Positions 24,299-32,874 of a stretch of DNA of 64,000 bases are shown here, piece by piece (position 1 is the stretch's first letter; each line of letters begins with the position of its first letter). The DNA is taken from the NCBI GenBank assembly GCA_963772585.1, contig CAVYXV010000002.1:310001-374000 (forward strand), written 5' to 3'. A program made the position numbers and the translations under genes. This DNA comes from CAVVXN01 sp963772585 (GTDB lineage Bacteria > Planctomycetota > PLA2 > JAEUHO01). A model generated the notes under the pieces. It was given only the letters and a program-made list of their open reading frames with translations. It was not told the DNA's origin and made no database searches.

Positions 24299-26851
24299 CT
24301 ACTCGCGCGGGGTGCCGAGCAGGAAGTCCACGCGGCGGCTGAGCTCCCGTGTGGACGCGTCCATGCTGCCGAACCAACCCGCGACCTGCGCGGCCTTGCG
24401 GATCCGCCCCTCCTGATCGAAGAACGCCATGCACGGCTGGCCGGTCTTCGGCAGTCCGGCGGCGACGCGGAGGGGGTCGTTGTCCGCGGGTGCCGCGGTG
24501 GACTCGTCGATCTTGAGGCGGACGAATTTGCCGATCTGCGCGGTGAGATGGGGATCCGACTCGATGACATGGTCGAATTCCTTGCAGTAGTTGCACCACG
24601 TGGCCCAGACGTCCACGATCACGGGTCGCCCCTCCTTCTTCGCGCGGGCGACCTCCGCCTGGAGGTGGTCCACGTCGCGGAGCCGGATCCAGCCCTCCGA
24701 AGCGGTGGCCGCCAGTTCCCCGCCGGAGGCAGCGGCGGCGGGCGCCGCGTGGGAGGTCAGCTGCGCGACGATGCCCGTGACGAGCACGAGCGCGACGGCC
24801 ATGCCGGCCCCGCGCCTTCTCGCGATGCCGACGCGTTCCCCCTCCTTCTTCACGAGGTGGCGCGCCAGGCCCCACCACGTGAGCACCGCCAAGCCGAAGC
24901 CCAGGACGTAGATGCCGAGGTCGGTCCCGAGGAGCGGTACGCGCGGAAGCAGGCGGTTGCTCGAGAGGAAGTAGAGCGCGACGCCGAAGAGGATCACGCC
25001 GAAGGCGTAGCGCACCCAGACCATCCACGGCCCGGGGCGCGCGAGGAGGTTCAGCGACCCCGCGGCGAAGAAGACGGCTCCCATGCCGAGCCCCAGCACG
25101 AAGAGAAGGAGGAACCCGATTCCCGGGCTCCCCATCGTGGCGGCGAAGGTCAGCATGGAGACGACGAAGGGGCCCGTGCAGGGGCTCGCGACCAGGGCCG
25201 CCACGGCGCCGAGCAGGAAGCTCCCGATCAAGGTGCCGCTCTTCTGGGCCGCGCCCCCGCGGATCTTCTCCATCCAAGCCGGCGGCTGGAGCTCGAAGAT
25301 GCCGATCATGCCGGCGGCCATGACGAGGAAGAAGGCGGCGAGCGCCCACACCACCCAGGGGATCCGGAAGGCGGCGTCCAGGTCGATGGCCTTGCCGAGC
25401 GCGCCGGTGACGGCTCCCGCGGCGCCGTAGGTGAGAGACAGGCCCAGCACGTAGGCGGTGAGCATCACGGTCAGCCGCCCCCGACCGACCTTCCCGGCCG
25501 CGCCGCCGCCGATCACGCTGATCGTCAGCGGGATGATCGGGAGGACGCACGGCGTGAACGCAAGCGCCACGCCGAATCCGAAGATGAAGAGCAGCGCGAG
25601 GAGCGGGCTCTTCTGCCACCGCTTCCCGAACGCGTTGGTGGCGACGGGCGCCATGGAAGCGTCCACGACCTTCCAGCCGCCGTCGCTCCGCGGCTTGTCG
25701 AGGTCGTCCCCGTAGACCCGCTCGAACGGCACCTCCCGGGACGGCAGGACGAGGAGCTTCTCCCCCTCCTCGATCGCGACGTCCGGGGCGCTCTCGCCGC
25801 CCGCTCCATCGGTCGCCGGTGGGACGGCCCCCCCGGAACCGGACGTGCCGTTCCCCGGCTCGATCATCGGCGGCTCGGGATGCGGCGGAGGCTCCGTCCC
25901 CGCCTCCTCGACCCAACGGGCCACGAGGACGCCGTCCGCGGGTAGCAGGCAGCCGCTGTCGTTGCACGCCTGCCACCGGACGCGGACGCGCAAGCGCTTC
26001 GCGTCGGGCTTGCGCGTGAAGGGGATCCTCGCCTCGTAGGGCTCCTCGATCTCGCCGCCCTCGTCCTCGAAGACCACGTCGCCCCACGTGATCCCTTCGT
26101 CCGGCAGCGGATCCACGCCGATGGGGTCGCCCGACGGGTGGCCGGGCATGTAGAGGTGGTAGCCCAGCGACGGCTCGAAGACGACGACGGCCTCGCTCGT
26201 CTCCTCGTCGATCTCCAGATGGATCGACACCGCCCTGTCCCCCGCGGGACCGCCCACCTTGGGCACCGCGGGAGGCGTCTCCTCCTTCGCCGGTGCGGCG
26301 GCCAGCGCGACGAGGGCCGCCTGCCCGCGGATCGGGGCGTAGCACATGTTCTCGTCGCACGCGCTGTAGTCGACCTCGACGCCGATCTCGGTTCCGGCCG
26401 GGACCGCGGCGCCGATCGCCACGGGGATGCGGAGCACGAGAGGATGTGCACCGTCCCAGATCGGGTAGGGGGCCAACTCGGGGAAATTCGGGTCCCGGTG
26501 GCTCGTGGGTTCCGTCCACTCGACCTTGCCGGGCGTCTTCTTCCAGACGGGCCAGGTCATCTCCTTGGCCGGGATCTCGTAGGTGACGCCCTCGACCATC
26601 CGGACGCGCCACGTCGTGAGACTGCCGTCTTCCTCGGCGTAGACGTGGAGACCGTGCTCGGGCTTCGCCGTGACGACCAGCACCCCCTCCTGGCCGGGCC
26701 CCAGCGTGGGGGGCTCCAGCCGGGCGACGATGGGGATCGTGCCGTCCACCTCCTCGTCGCCGGCAGCAAGCGCCCTGGTGGCCCCGACCCCGACGAAGGC
26801 GAGCAGCAGGGGAACGGCCCACGCGAGGCGGCGAAACGACCCTTCGGACAT
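24299..26851 (-). CDS. dsbD: Thiol:disulfide interchange protein DsbD with doubled alpha domain
   Basis: Carries electrons from cytoplasmic thioredoxin across the inner membrane to periplasmic thiol proteins. The 850-aa chain has a signal peptide, then two DsbD-alpha-like domains in series, each with a C-x4-C motif: YSACDENMCYAPI (Cys 165/170) and QACNDSGCLLPA (Cys 296/301). The eight-helix core follows, with redox cysteines in FTPCVLPIIPLT (435) and ASPCTGPFVV (558). A C-terminal thioredoxin domain has the WCNYC active site (753/756). E. coli DsbD has one alpha domain and about 565 residues, so the duplication explains much of the extra length. Start chosen at ATG 26851, just before the signal peptide. 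Confidence 0.93.
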   Translation of the reverse strand: MSEGSFRRLAWAVPLLLAFVGVGATRALAAGDEEVDGTIPIVARLEPPTLGPGQEGVLVVTAKPEHGLHVYAEEDGSLTTWRVRMVEGVTYEIPAKEMTWPVWKKTPGKVEWTEPTSHRDPNFPELAPYPIWDGAHPLVLRIPVAIGAAVPAGTEIGVEVDYSACDENMCYAPIRGQAALVALAAAPAKEETPPAVPKVGGPAGDRAVSIHLEIDEETSEAVVVFEPSLGYHLYMPGHPSGDPIGVDPLPDEGITWGDVVFEDEGGEIEEPYEARIPFTRKPDAKRLRVRVRWQACNDSGCLLPADGVLVARWVEEAGTEPPPHPEPPMIEPGNGTSGSGGAVPPATDGAGGESAPDVAIEEGEKLLVLPSREVPFERVYGDDLDKPRSDGGWKVVDASMAPVATNAFGKRWQKSPLLALLFIFGFGVALAFTPCVLPIIPLTISVIGGGAAGKVGRGRLTVMLTAYVLGLSLTYGAAGAVTGALGKAIDLDAAFRIPWVVWALAAFFLVMAAGMIGIFELQPPAWMEKIRGGAAQKSGTLIGSFLLGAVAALVASPCTGPFVVSMLTFAATMGSPGIGFLLLFVLGLGMGAVFFAAGSLNLLARPGPWMVWVRYAFGVILFGVALYFLSSNRLLPRVPLLGTDLGIYVLGFGLAVLTWWGLARHLVKKEGERVGIARRRGAGMAVALVLVTGIVAQLTSHAAPAAAASGGELAATASEGWIRLRDVDHLQAEVARAKKEGRPVIVDVWATWCNYCKEFDHVIESDPHLTAQIGKFVRLKIDESTAAPADNDPLRVAAGLPKTGQPCMAFFDQEGRIRKAAQVAGWFGSMDASTRELSRRVDFLLGTPRE

Positions 26852-27061
26852 GACGAGGCTCCAGCAACCGGCACTTCCCCGAACGATCCCCGATGGTAAG
26901 GAATCGATCGGATCCCGGCCCGAATCCACCGGGCAGCGGCCCGGGCGCGGACTCGCGGGCCGCCGAGGATGGTAGCGGCGGCCCGGAGGGCAGGGGCTTT
27001 CGTAGGGCGCCCCGGCGCGGCGAGCGCCCTTCCAGAGCCCGCTCCCTACAATCGCGCCCCC

Positions 27062-27454
27062 ATGCTCGTGGTCCGCGAATTCCGCTTCGAAGCCGCCCAC
27101 CATCTGCCCCGTCATCCGGGGAAGTGCCGCCGTCCGCACGGGCACGGGTACGTGCTGCGCGTCGCCTGCCGGTCCCCGGTGGACCCGGAGTCGGGGATGG
27201 CAATGGACTTCGCAGACCTCAAGGCGGTGGTGGAGGAGCACGTGCTCGAGGCGGTGGACCACCGGGACCTGAACGAGATCCTGCCCAATCCGAGCGCCGA
27301 GCACCTGGCGGTATGGGCATGGGGCCGCCTCGCGGCGGCGGGTCTGCCGCTGGCCGAGATCCAGGTCCGGGAGACCGCCACCTGCTGGGTCGTCTACCGC
27401 GGCGAGGGCCTGGGCGCGGGACGCGACGCTTCCCCCGCAGGCGGGAGGCCGTGA
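27062..27454 (+). CDS. queD: 6-carboxytetrahydropterin synthase family (QueD/PTPS)
   Basis: 130 aa. In the queuosine pathway QueD converts dihydroneopterin triphosphate to 6-carboxytetrahydropterin. The zinc ligands are present in FEAAHHLP and PHGHGYVL, the catalytic cysteine is in GKCRRPHGH, and DFADLKAVVEEHV, AVDHRDLNEI and NPSAEHLAVW match the family. The C-terminal glutamate region is IQVRETATCWVVY. No queC or queE is nearby, so a 6-pyruvoyl-type role cannot be excluded. The start ATG 27062 is at the conserved N-terminus. The stop overlaps the TetR start (GTGA). Confidence 0.9.
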   Translation: MLVVREFRFEAAHHLPRHPGKCRRPHGHGYVLRVACRSPVDPESGMAMDFADLKAVVEEHVLEAVDHRDLNEILPNPSAEHLAVWAWGRLAAAGLPLAEIQVRETATCWVVYRGEGLGAGRDASPAGGRP

Positions 27455-28032
27455 GCCGCGCCGAGCGGATGGAGGCGATCCTGGCCGCGGGAGCGCGCGT
27501 GCTCGGCGAACGCGGATGGCACGGGACGACCATGCGGGACGTGGCCGAGGCCGCCGGCGTGGGACTCGCAACGCTCTACCACTACCTCGGCGGCCGCGAG
27601 GACCTGCTCTACCAGGCCGAGATGCGCATCCTGGGCGCCGCGGAAGCGTCGGCCCAGGCGGCGCTGGCGGGCCGCGGCGCCAGGGACCGCCTGCGCGCGC
27701 TGCTGACCGACCACATCCGCCGCGTGTTGGCCCAACCGGTGGTCGCCCCCGTCCTCGCCGGACGGCTCGGGACGGTGCCGGGGGAGCGGGGGCGGCGGGT
27801 CGAGGCGAGCCGGCGGCGTTACCTCGCGGTGGTCCAGGCCGCCGTGGAGGGAGTGCTGCGGCGCCCGCGGAGCCGGGGCCGCGGATTCGCGGAGAAGGCG
27901 GCGATGCTGCTCGGCATGGCGGACCGCCTGGCCCTCGACGCACGCGCCGCGCACCCCTCCCCGCAGGCCGGACGTCTGGCCGGCCAGGTCCTGGCCGTGT
28001 TCCTGGAGGGAGCGCTGCCCCGAAGGCGCTAG
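27451..28032 (+). CDS. TetR-family transcriptional regulator
   Basis: 193 aa from GTG 27451, with GGGAGG five nt upstream. The N-terminal helix-turn-helix is clear: MEAILAAGARVLGERGWHGT, then MRDVAEAAGVGLATLYHYLG and REDLLYQAEM. The helical C-terminal ligand domain is divergent and gives no hint of the effector. The start overlaps the queD stop, so it is co-translated with queD. TetR proteins often repress their own region; the dsbD-queD divergent spacer (26852-27061) is the nearest candidate target, but I see no convincing operator dyad there. Confidence 0.92.
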   Translation: MSRAERMEAILAAGARVLGERGWHGTTMRDVAEAAGVGLATLYHYLGGREDLLYQAEMRILGAAEASAQAALAGRGARDRLRALLTDHIRRVLAQPVVAPVLAGRLGTVPGERGRRVEASRRRYLAVVQAAVEGVLRRPRSRGRGFAEKAAMLLGMADRLALDARAAHPSPQAGRLAGQVLAVFLEGALPRRR

Positions 28033-28434
28033 CCCGCGAACCATGCGCGATGCGTACCAGGCCCGAGCGAGAGCAGCGCCCGTTCATGAGGGAGGCGGGC
28101 TGGAGGCCGCGGCGGGGTTCGACCCCTGGGACGCCGGCGCCCCCACCCCGGGGAGGCCTGTTCCCGTCGAACGGACACGGCCCTCCCGCACCCACGGTCC
28201 CTTCCCCCCCGCGGCCGGGTCCCCGCGAGCCGACAGGCCCTTCGCCCCGGGCGATCCTGCACGTCTTGCGCGTCGGTGCCGCGCAGGCGTCGTGCAACCA
28301 ACCTGTCAAGGCTCGATTCACGCTTCGGCAACCGCCCGAGGGAAGGGAGGTTACGCGGGCCGGCATCCCGGCGAGGATGGGGTACGGACCGTGCTGGCCG
28401 GCAAGACCGGTACGGAAGCCCGAGGAGGTTCGTC
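28033..28434. other. Gene-free spacer before the calcium-loop lipoprotein
   Basis: 402 nt with no coding region I can support. The end holds a strong ribosome site (GAGGAGG, 28422-28428) for GTG 28435. I searched for a sigma-54 motif like that of the tandem lipoproteins and found none. Confidence 0.55.
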
Positions 28435-30636
28435 GTGCTCGGATCCCGCCCTGTCCGCGTTGCCCTGCTGGCCCTGGTGGTGGCCTTGCCCGCTTGCGGC
28501 GGCAAGGGAGGGGGCGGCCCCGGAACGCCGCCGCCGCCCGGCACGGACGATCCGCCGACCCTGAACGTCCTGTCCCCCACCGGCCCGGTGGCGGAGATCC
28601 CCGGGGGTAGCTTCTGGCTTCGCCTCACCGCGAACGACGACGGCGCGGCGACGGTCCAGGGGTTCCTCGACGTGGACGGCAACCTGGCCACGACCGCCGA
28701 CCAGGCCCTCGTCTTCTCGGCCGGCCACCAGAACGGCGCCCTCCAGACGAAGCCCGTGACCGTCCCTCCGGCGTTCCCGACCGGGACGGCCCAGTTGATC
28801 GTCGAAGTCGACGACGGGGTGAACCCCGCGGTCGTGGCCCCCGCGATCCCGGTGCTCGTCTACCCCGGACTCGCGGGCGTCGCCCCGGCCCGAAGCAACG
28901 CGTACGGCGTGGCCTCCGGGATGGTCGGCTTCACCGTCGGAGAGGCGGAGAGCGGCGGCGCGATCCTGAACGGAGACGGACTCGCCGACGACGGGGTCGT
29001 CGCGTTCGTGGACACCTCCCTCGGCACCGTCAAGCAGACGACGATCAGCGCTGACGTGAGCAGCGTCCCCCCGGGAGGCATCCCTCGGATCCTGATCCCC
29101 GTCCAGGGCAGCGTCGCCTGGAACCTGCGCGAGCAGGACCAGGGCCAGAGCCTGACGGCCGACGTCGACCTCCTGGACGTCCTCACCGTGGTGATCAATC
29201 CCTCCATGACGCCGATCCCCACGTTGATTCCGCCGGGGGGCATGACGCTCGTCTCGACCCGATCCACCCAGCGCTTCTTCGCTCTGGCGAAGGAACCCAG
29301 CGCTTCGGTCGACATCAACCTCGACGGGGACCAGCTGGACGACGTCTTCTTCGTCGTGAATCCGAACGGGACCGCCGTTCCCTACAACCTCGACACGCCG
29401 CGGGCCAACTCCCCGTTCGTGAGCGCCGTCACCCACGACAGGGCGGCGTGTCTCGTCGACGAGGCGATCCAGGGGACGAACAACACGCCGGGCATCGATC
29501 TGCGTGGCGACGGCGACACCGTGGACATCCTCCTTGCGATCCTCGACCACGCGGGCGGCCGACTGATGTTCGCCGGCACCGATCCGTCCCTGATGCCGGC
29601 GCAACTACCGCGCAACATCGATGCGGCGGCGGCCTTCGCGGTGTCCAACCAGGACTTCGCCGGCTACTACGTCGATGAGGGCGCCACCCAGGCCGGTGGA
29701 GGTGGGCCGCTGAACCAGGATGCGGACACCACGGATTTCGTCCCTGCCATCTACTCCATCGGCTCCCTCCAGGAGACCATGCCCGGAGTCGGGCTCAACG
29801 CGGGCGGGGCTGCACGGTTCTTCTTCTTCGACGAGCAGATCGCGCTCTACACCGCCAGCGAGGAGGGGACCGTCGACCGCAACGGCGACGGCGACATGCT
29901 CGACACCGAGGTTCTGTACTGGACCGACGCGGTCGGCGCGCCGACGGTCGCCAACAAGGTCCTGCCGGGCGTCGCTGGTCTCCAGGGACTGGCATTGGAC
30001 GGCGGCAGCGCGGCGAGCATCGCACCGGGCTGGATCGGGATCGCGGCTACGGAAGGCGCGAACAAGGATCTCAACGGCGACGGCGACACCCTCGATACCG
30101 TCTACTTCATCGTGAATGCCACGGGCGCGTCTCCTGTCGTCACGAACACGGGCCTCGTCCCGTTGCCCGGCGCGGCGCTGGCCGGCAGCACGATCCCGAC
30201 CACCGGCGTCGGCGGCGACGACGGCGTGATCGTCCAGGCGGCCGAGACCGCCAACGGCGACCTGAACAGCGACGGCGACAACTCGGACACGCTGCTCTTC
30301 TTCTTCCCCTTCGCGAATCCAGCGACGCGCATCGCGTTGGATTCGACGGGTGGCTTCCACGTGGCGAACGTCGGCGGGCGCATCGCCGTCACCGCGGGCG
30401 AGGCCCTCACGAACCAGGACTTCGACGGCGACGGCACGGCGCTCGGCTTCGTTCTCCGGGTCTTCGACACGACAGGGACGCTCCTGGAGCCGGCACTGCC
30501 CTGCCCCATGGTGTCGCGCCCCACGTCGGAGACGGGCAGCGTGTGGGCCTACCTTCGGAGCGAGTCTCTCGAAGGCGTCGATTTCAACAAGGATGGCGAC
30601 CTCGTGGATCTCGTCCTGGGGATCTGGCTGAACTGA
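28435..30636 (+). CDS. Lipoprotein with about ten calcium-loop-like repeats
   Basis: 733 aa. The signal peptide ends in the lipobox LPAC, so it should be lipid-anchored, followed by a Gly/Pro linker. After an Ig-like stretch (about 45-140) come roughly ten repeats of 50-70 aa. Most repeat a beta strand, then a D-x-N-x-D-G-D-x-x-D loop, then a strand: DINLDGDQLDDVFF (about 293), DLRGDGDTVDILL (355), DRNGDGDMLDTEVL (481), DLNGDGDTLDTVYF (545), DLNSDGDNSDTLLF (609), DFNKDGDLVDLVL (716). The loops resemble dockerin or EF-hand calcium sites. The regular strand pattern suggests a beta-propeller. No enzyme motif is seen and I do not recognise the family. GTG start with GAGGAGG. Confidence 0.85.
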   Translation: MLGSRPVRVALLALVVALPACGGKGGGGPGTPPPPGTDDPPTLNVLSPTGPVAEIPGGSFWLRLTANDDGAATVQGFLDVDGNLATTADQALVFSAGHQNGALQTKPVTVPPAFPTGTAQLIVEVDDGVNPAVVAPAIPVLVYPGLAGVAPARSNAYGVASGMVGFTVGEAESGGAILNGDGLADDGVVAFVDTSLGTVKQTTISADVSSVPPGGIPRILIPVQGSVAWNLREQDQGQSLTADVDLLDVLTVVINPSMTPIPTLIPPGGMTLVSTRSTQRFFALAKEPSASVDINLDGDQLDDVFFVVNPNGTAVPYNLDTPRANSPFVSAVTHDRAACLVDEAIQGTNNTPGIDLRGDGDTVDILLAILDHAGGRLMFAGTDPSLMPAQLPRNIDAAAAFAVSNQDFAGYYVDEGATQAGGGGPLNQDADTTDFVPAIYSIGSLQETMPGVGLNAGGAARFFFFDEQIALYTASEEGTVDRNGDGDMLDTEVLYWTDAVGAPTVANKVLPGVAGLQGLALDGGSAASIAPGWIGIAATEGANKDLNGDGDTLDTVYFIVNATGASPVVTNTGLVPLPGAALAGSTIPTTGVGGDDGVIVQAAETANGDLNSDGDNSDTLLFFFPFANPATRIALDSTGGFHVANVGGRIAVTAGEALTNQDFDGDGTALGFVLRVFDTTGTLLEPALPCPMVSRPTSETGSVWAYLRSESLEGVDFNKDGDLVDLVLGIWLN

Positions 30637-30689
30637 CGGAGCCGGAGCCCCGCCTCCCCTTCTCCGCCGCCTGTCGCCGGGCGTCTCGC

Positions 30690-31940
30690 TCAGGCGGCGG
30701 GGAGCACGGTCGCGGTGGCTGGATCGCCGGCGAGCGCGCGCCGAAGGGCTGCCTTGGGCGTCCGGGCGGGTAGGAGGCCCATCGGCCGGAGCACGTCGTC
30801 CGGGATCTCGCTGACCACGTGGACGGGATGGTCCTTCGCCAGCCGCCGGATCGAGTAGGCCGTGAGACCGTAGGGATGGAACTGCCGGCGCAAGGCGGCC
30901 AGGTGGCGGTCCAGCCCCCGGATCTCGAACCAGGGAAGCAGCGTGGGGTGTCCGGGCCCGGCCGGCGCGCGCGCGAGCCAGACGATGGGGGCACCCGGTT
31001 TCGCCCAGGCCGAAGCGGCGAGCAACGCCTTGTGGGCCTGGATGAGGTCGTGGCTGCGCCGCGCCCCCGCTCCGACGATCACCAGGTCCGTCGGTTCGGG
31101 CACGGGGGGATCCCCGCAGAGGCGACGCCAAAGCCCCGCGGCCTCGTCGTGGGCCGCACGAACGTCGCCGGCGGCGGCACCCGCAGGTCGGCCGTCCTCC
31201 CCGACCACGACGCTCGCCAGGAAGCAGTGTCCGTGGCGCTCGGCGACCCGCAGCAGGGCCTCGCGGAAGGGATTCGCATCCATCACCCCGGCGCGGGACC
31301 GGATGGTGCCATCCGGCCGGACCACCGTGCGGAGCGTCAGGCGGTGCGCGGCCTCCACGGTGCCCCGCTCGGCCACGCCCGGCACGAACGCCTTCGGACC
31401 TCCACCGAACCCCGCCAGATGATGCGGCGCCACGCCTCCCGTCAGGACGACGAGATCCGCCTCGGCCACGGCGCGGTGGATGCGCACGTCGCCGATCTCC
31501 TCGTCGCTGCCGATGGAGACGTTCATCTCGGGGCTGTCCGGCGCGCTCTGCACGACCCGCAGGGCGTCCATGACCTCGCCGCCGACGAGCCCGCGGACGT
31601 CGGCCCGTGGTACGGCGGGATGGATCCCACGCGCGACGACGATGGTGATGGACCGCGGCCCGTGCCGCGCATGGGCCAGGCGTGAGAGGAGCGGGAGGAT
31701 CACGTCCTCCACCGCCGCCTCCCGCGTGGCATCGGGGACGACGACCGCGATGCGCGACGCTTCGGACGCGGTGTCCCCCAGCGGCCTCGCCCCCACCGGC
31801 CGGTCGAGCGCGTCGGCCACGACGCCGAGGGCATCCTCGGCAGCGGCAGGGGCCTGCGGCTCGACCACCGTCGCGCGGACCCCGCCGGGAAGGTCCACCT
31901 TCACCCGCTCGGGCCCGAACCAGACGGTGTGCTTGGGCAT
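30690..31940 (-). CDS. LarA-family nickel-pincer racemase/epimerase
   Basis: 416 aa of the DUF2088/LarA family, whose founder racemizes lactate using a nickel pincer nucleotide bound to a lysine. Key positions appear conserved: DATR (substrate Asp/Arg), ARGIHP (catalytic His), VAPHHLAGFGGGPKAFVPG (second His and the cofactor Lys), EAAHRLTLRTV and LIQAHKALLAAS. The fold is full length. GIHP replaces the more usual GTHR, so the substrate may not be lactate; many LarA homologues act on other 2-hydroxyacids. The cofactor genes larB, larC and larE are not in this window. Convergent with the calcium-loop lipoprotein across 53 nt. Confidence 0.85.
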   Translation of the reverse strand: MPKHTVWFGPERVKVDLPGGVRATVVEPQAPAAAEDALGVVADALDRPVGARPLGDTASEASRIAVVVPDATREAAVEDVILPLLSRLAHARHGPRSITIVVARGIHPAVPRADVRGLVGGEVMDALRVVQSAPDSPEMNVSIGSDEEIGDVRIHRAVAEADLVVLTGGVAPHHLAGFGGGPKAFVPGVAERGTVEAAHRLTLRTVVRPDGTIRSRAGVMDANPFREALLRVAERHGHCFLASVVVGEDGRPAGAAAGDVRAAHDEAAGLWRRLCGDPPVPEPTDLVIVGAGARRSHDLIQAHKALLAASAWAKPGAPIVWLARAPAGPGHPTLLPWFEIRGLDRHLAALRRQFHPYGLTAYSIRRLAKDHPVHVVSEIPDDVLRPMGLLPARTPKAALRRALAGDPATATVLPAA

Positions 31941-32239
31941 TCGGAGGATCCTACCCCCGCCAGACCGGCAAAGCCGCCGGCTCCCGGGCTAGCCTGCACT
32001 CCCCGCGAACGGACGGTGAATCGCGCGGCCCTGGTACGCCTCTCGCGGGCCATGCAGGCCAAGGGCCCGTCCGTGGATGACGGTCGCCCTTTCCACTCGC
32101 CTTCACGCCGTCTGCGGCCCTTCCTCGGTCGCGAATTCCTCAGCGTAGCTGGCGCTACGCCTCCGGATCCGCTCCCTCGTCATGACCACATCCGACGCGA
32201 ATCCGAGCGTCCTTCTCAACAGCTGTTCCCGGCCAGGCC
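31941..32239. other. Spacer with a 7-bp hairpin
   Basis: 299 nt without a gene I can support. At 32143-32160 GCGTAGC-TGGC-GCTACGC forms a perfect stem-loop, about 80 nt beyond the stop of the small membrane protein gene. It has no T-run, so a terminator role is weak. A minus-strand open frame runs through it but shows no start or homology I know. Confidence 0.45.
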
Positions 32240-32782
32240 CTAGTGGTCTTCCGGGCGGTCCTCCCGCCGTACGAGAAGGGCACGGCCGGCCGGATCGGCG
32301 GGGAACCCCTGGGCCCTCCAGACCTCCGTTACTTCGAGGAGGGGCATCGAGACCCGGTCCCACTCGGGCGAGGAGAGCTTGCGGAGGGCATCCAGGTCCG
32401 CCTGCTGGAGGAAGCGAAGGGGTGCCACGCGGGACACCGCATCGACCACTTCCGCCCCCGTCGGGGAGGCGGAGGGGAAGGTCACCATCGTCTCCGGCTC
32501 GACGGGCGGCCCCTCCACGTGCGGGGGCTGGGACGGCCCGAGAACCAGGATGCGGGGCACGTCGGCCTCCGCTTCGGGGACCGTGGACGCCGGCGTCCGC
32601 GCGCGCTCCTCCCCCTTCGACCTCGCCTGCGGCGCCTGGCGGCTTGGTCGGCGCTCCGACCGGAGCCGGGGAACCTCGCTTCCCCCGCCGCCTCCGCCCG
32701 TGGGATCGAACCAACCGGCAGCGAACGCGACGATGGCCGCGGCCGCGGCGACGGCGAGGATCAGGATCAGCGCGCGCGTCAT
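32240..32782 (-). CDS. Small membrane-anchored hypothetical protein
   Basis: 180 aa from ATG 32782. An N-terminal membrane helix (ALILILAVAAAAAIVAFAAGWF, residues 4-25) is followed by a Gly run and a charged, low-complexity linker to about residue 95. A compact C-terminal region follows (TGAEVVDAVSRVAPLRFLQQ, ALRKLSSPEWDRVSMPLLEV). I do not recognise it. The gene sits just past the terminator of lipoprotein copy A on the same strand, so it is probably transcribed separately. The membrane segment at the very start favours this frame over the open frames overlapping it. Confidence 0.6.
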   Translation of the reverse strand: MTRALILILAVAAAAAIVAFAAGWFDPTGGGGGGSEVPRLRSERRPSRQAPQARSKGEERARTPASTVPEAEADVPRILVLGPSQPPHVEGPPVEPETMVTFPSASPTGAEVVDAVSRVAPLRFLQQADLDALRKLSSPEWDRVSMPLLEVTEVWRAQGFPADPAGRALLVRREDRPEDH

Positions 32783-32809
32783 GACCCATGATCATGCCAC
32801 AAGAGAGGC

Positions 32810-32841
32810 GGGGCCGGCGTCTCGGGCGAGACGCCGGCCCC
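32810..32841 (-). terminator. Terminator-like hairpin after lipoprotein copy A
   Basis: A perfect 14-bp stem with a 4-nt loop: GGGGCCGGCGTCTC (32810-32823) pairs with GAGACGCCGGCCCC (32828-32841). It lies 33 nt past the stop. The minus strand continues GCCTCTCTTG, a pyrimidine-rich but weak tail. Confidence 0.65.
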
Positions 32842-32874
32842 ACGGGGAGTCATGCGGACCGGGGAGGGCGCGGC

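Noticed and set aside
28033..28434. Sigma-54 promoter before the calcium-loop lipoprotein
   Set aside because: TTGC occurs, but no GG lies 10 nt before it; the best candidate spacing was 16.
32103..32843. Alternative minus-strand gene overlapping 32240-32782 in another frame
   Set aside because: It is Arg/Gly-rich without a start or domain, whereas the chosen frame opens with a clear membrane helix. The 3' tail with the hairpin remains unexplained.
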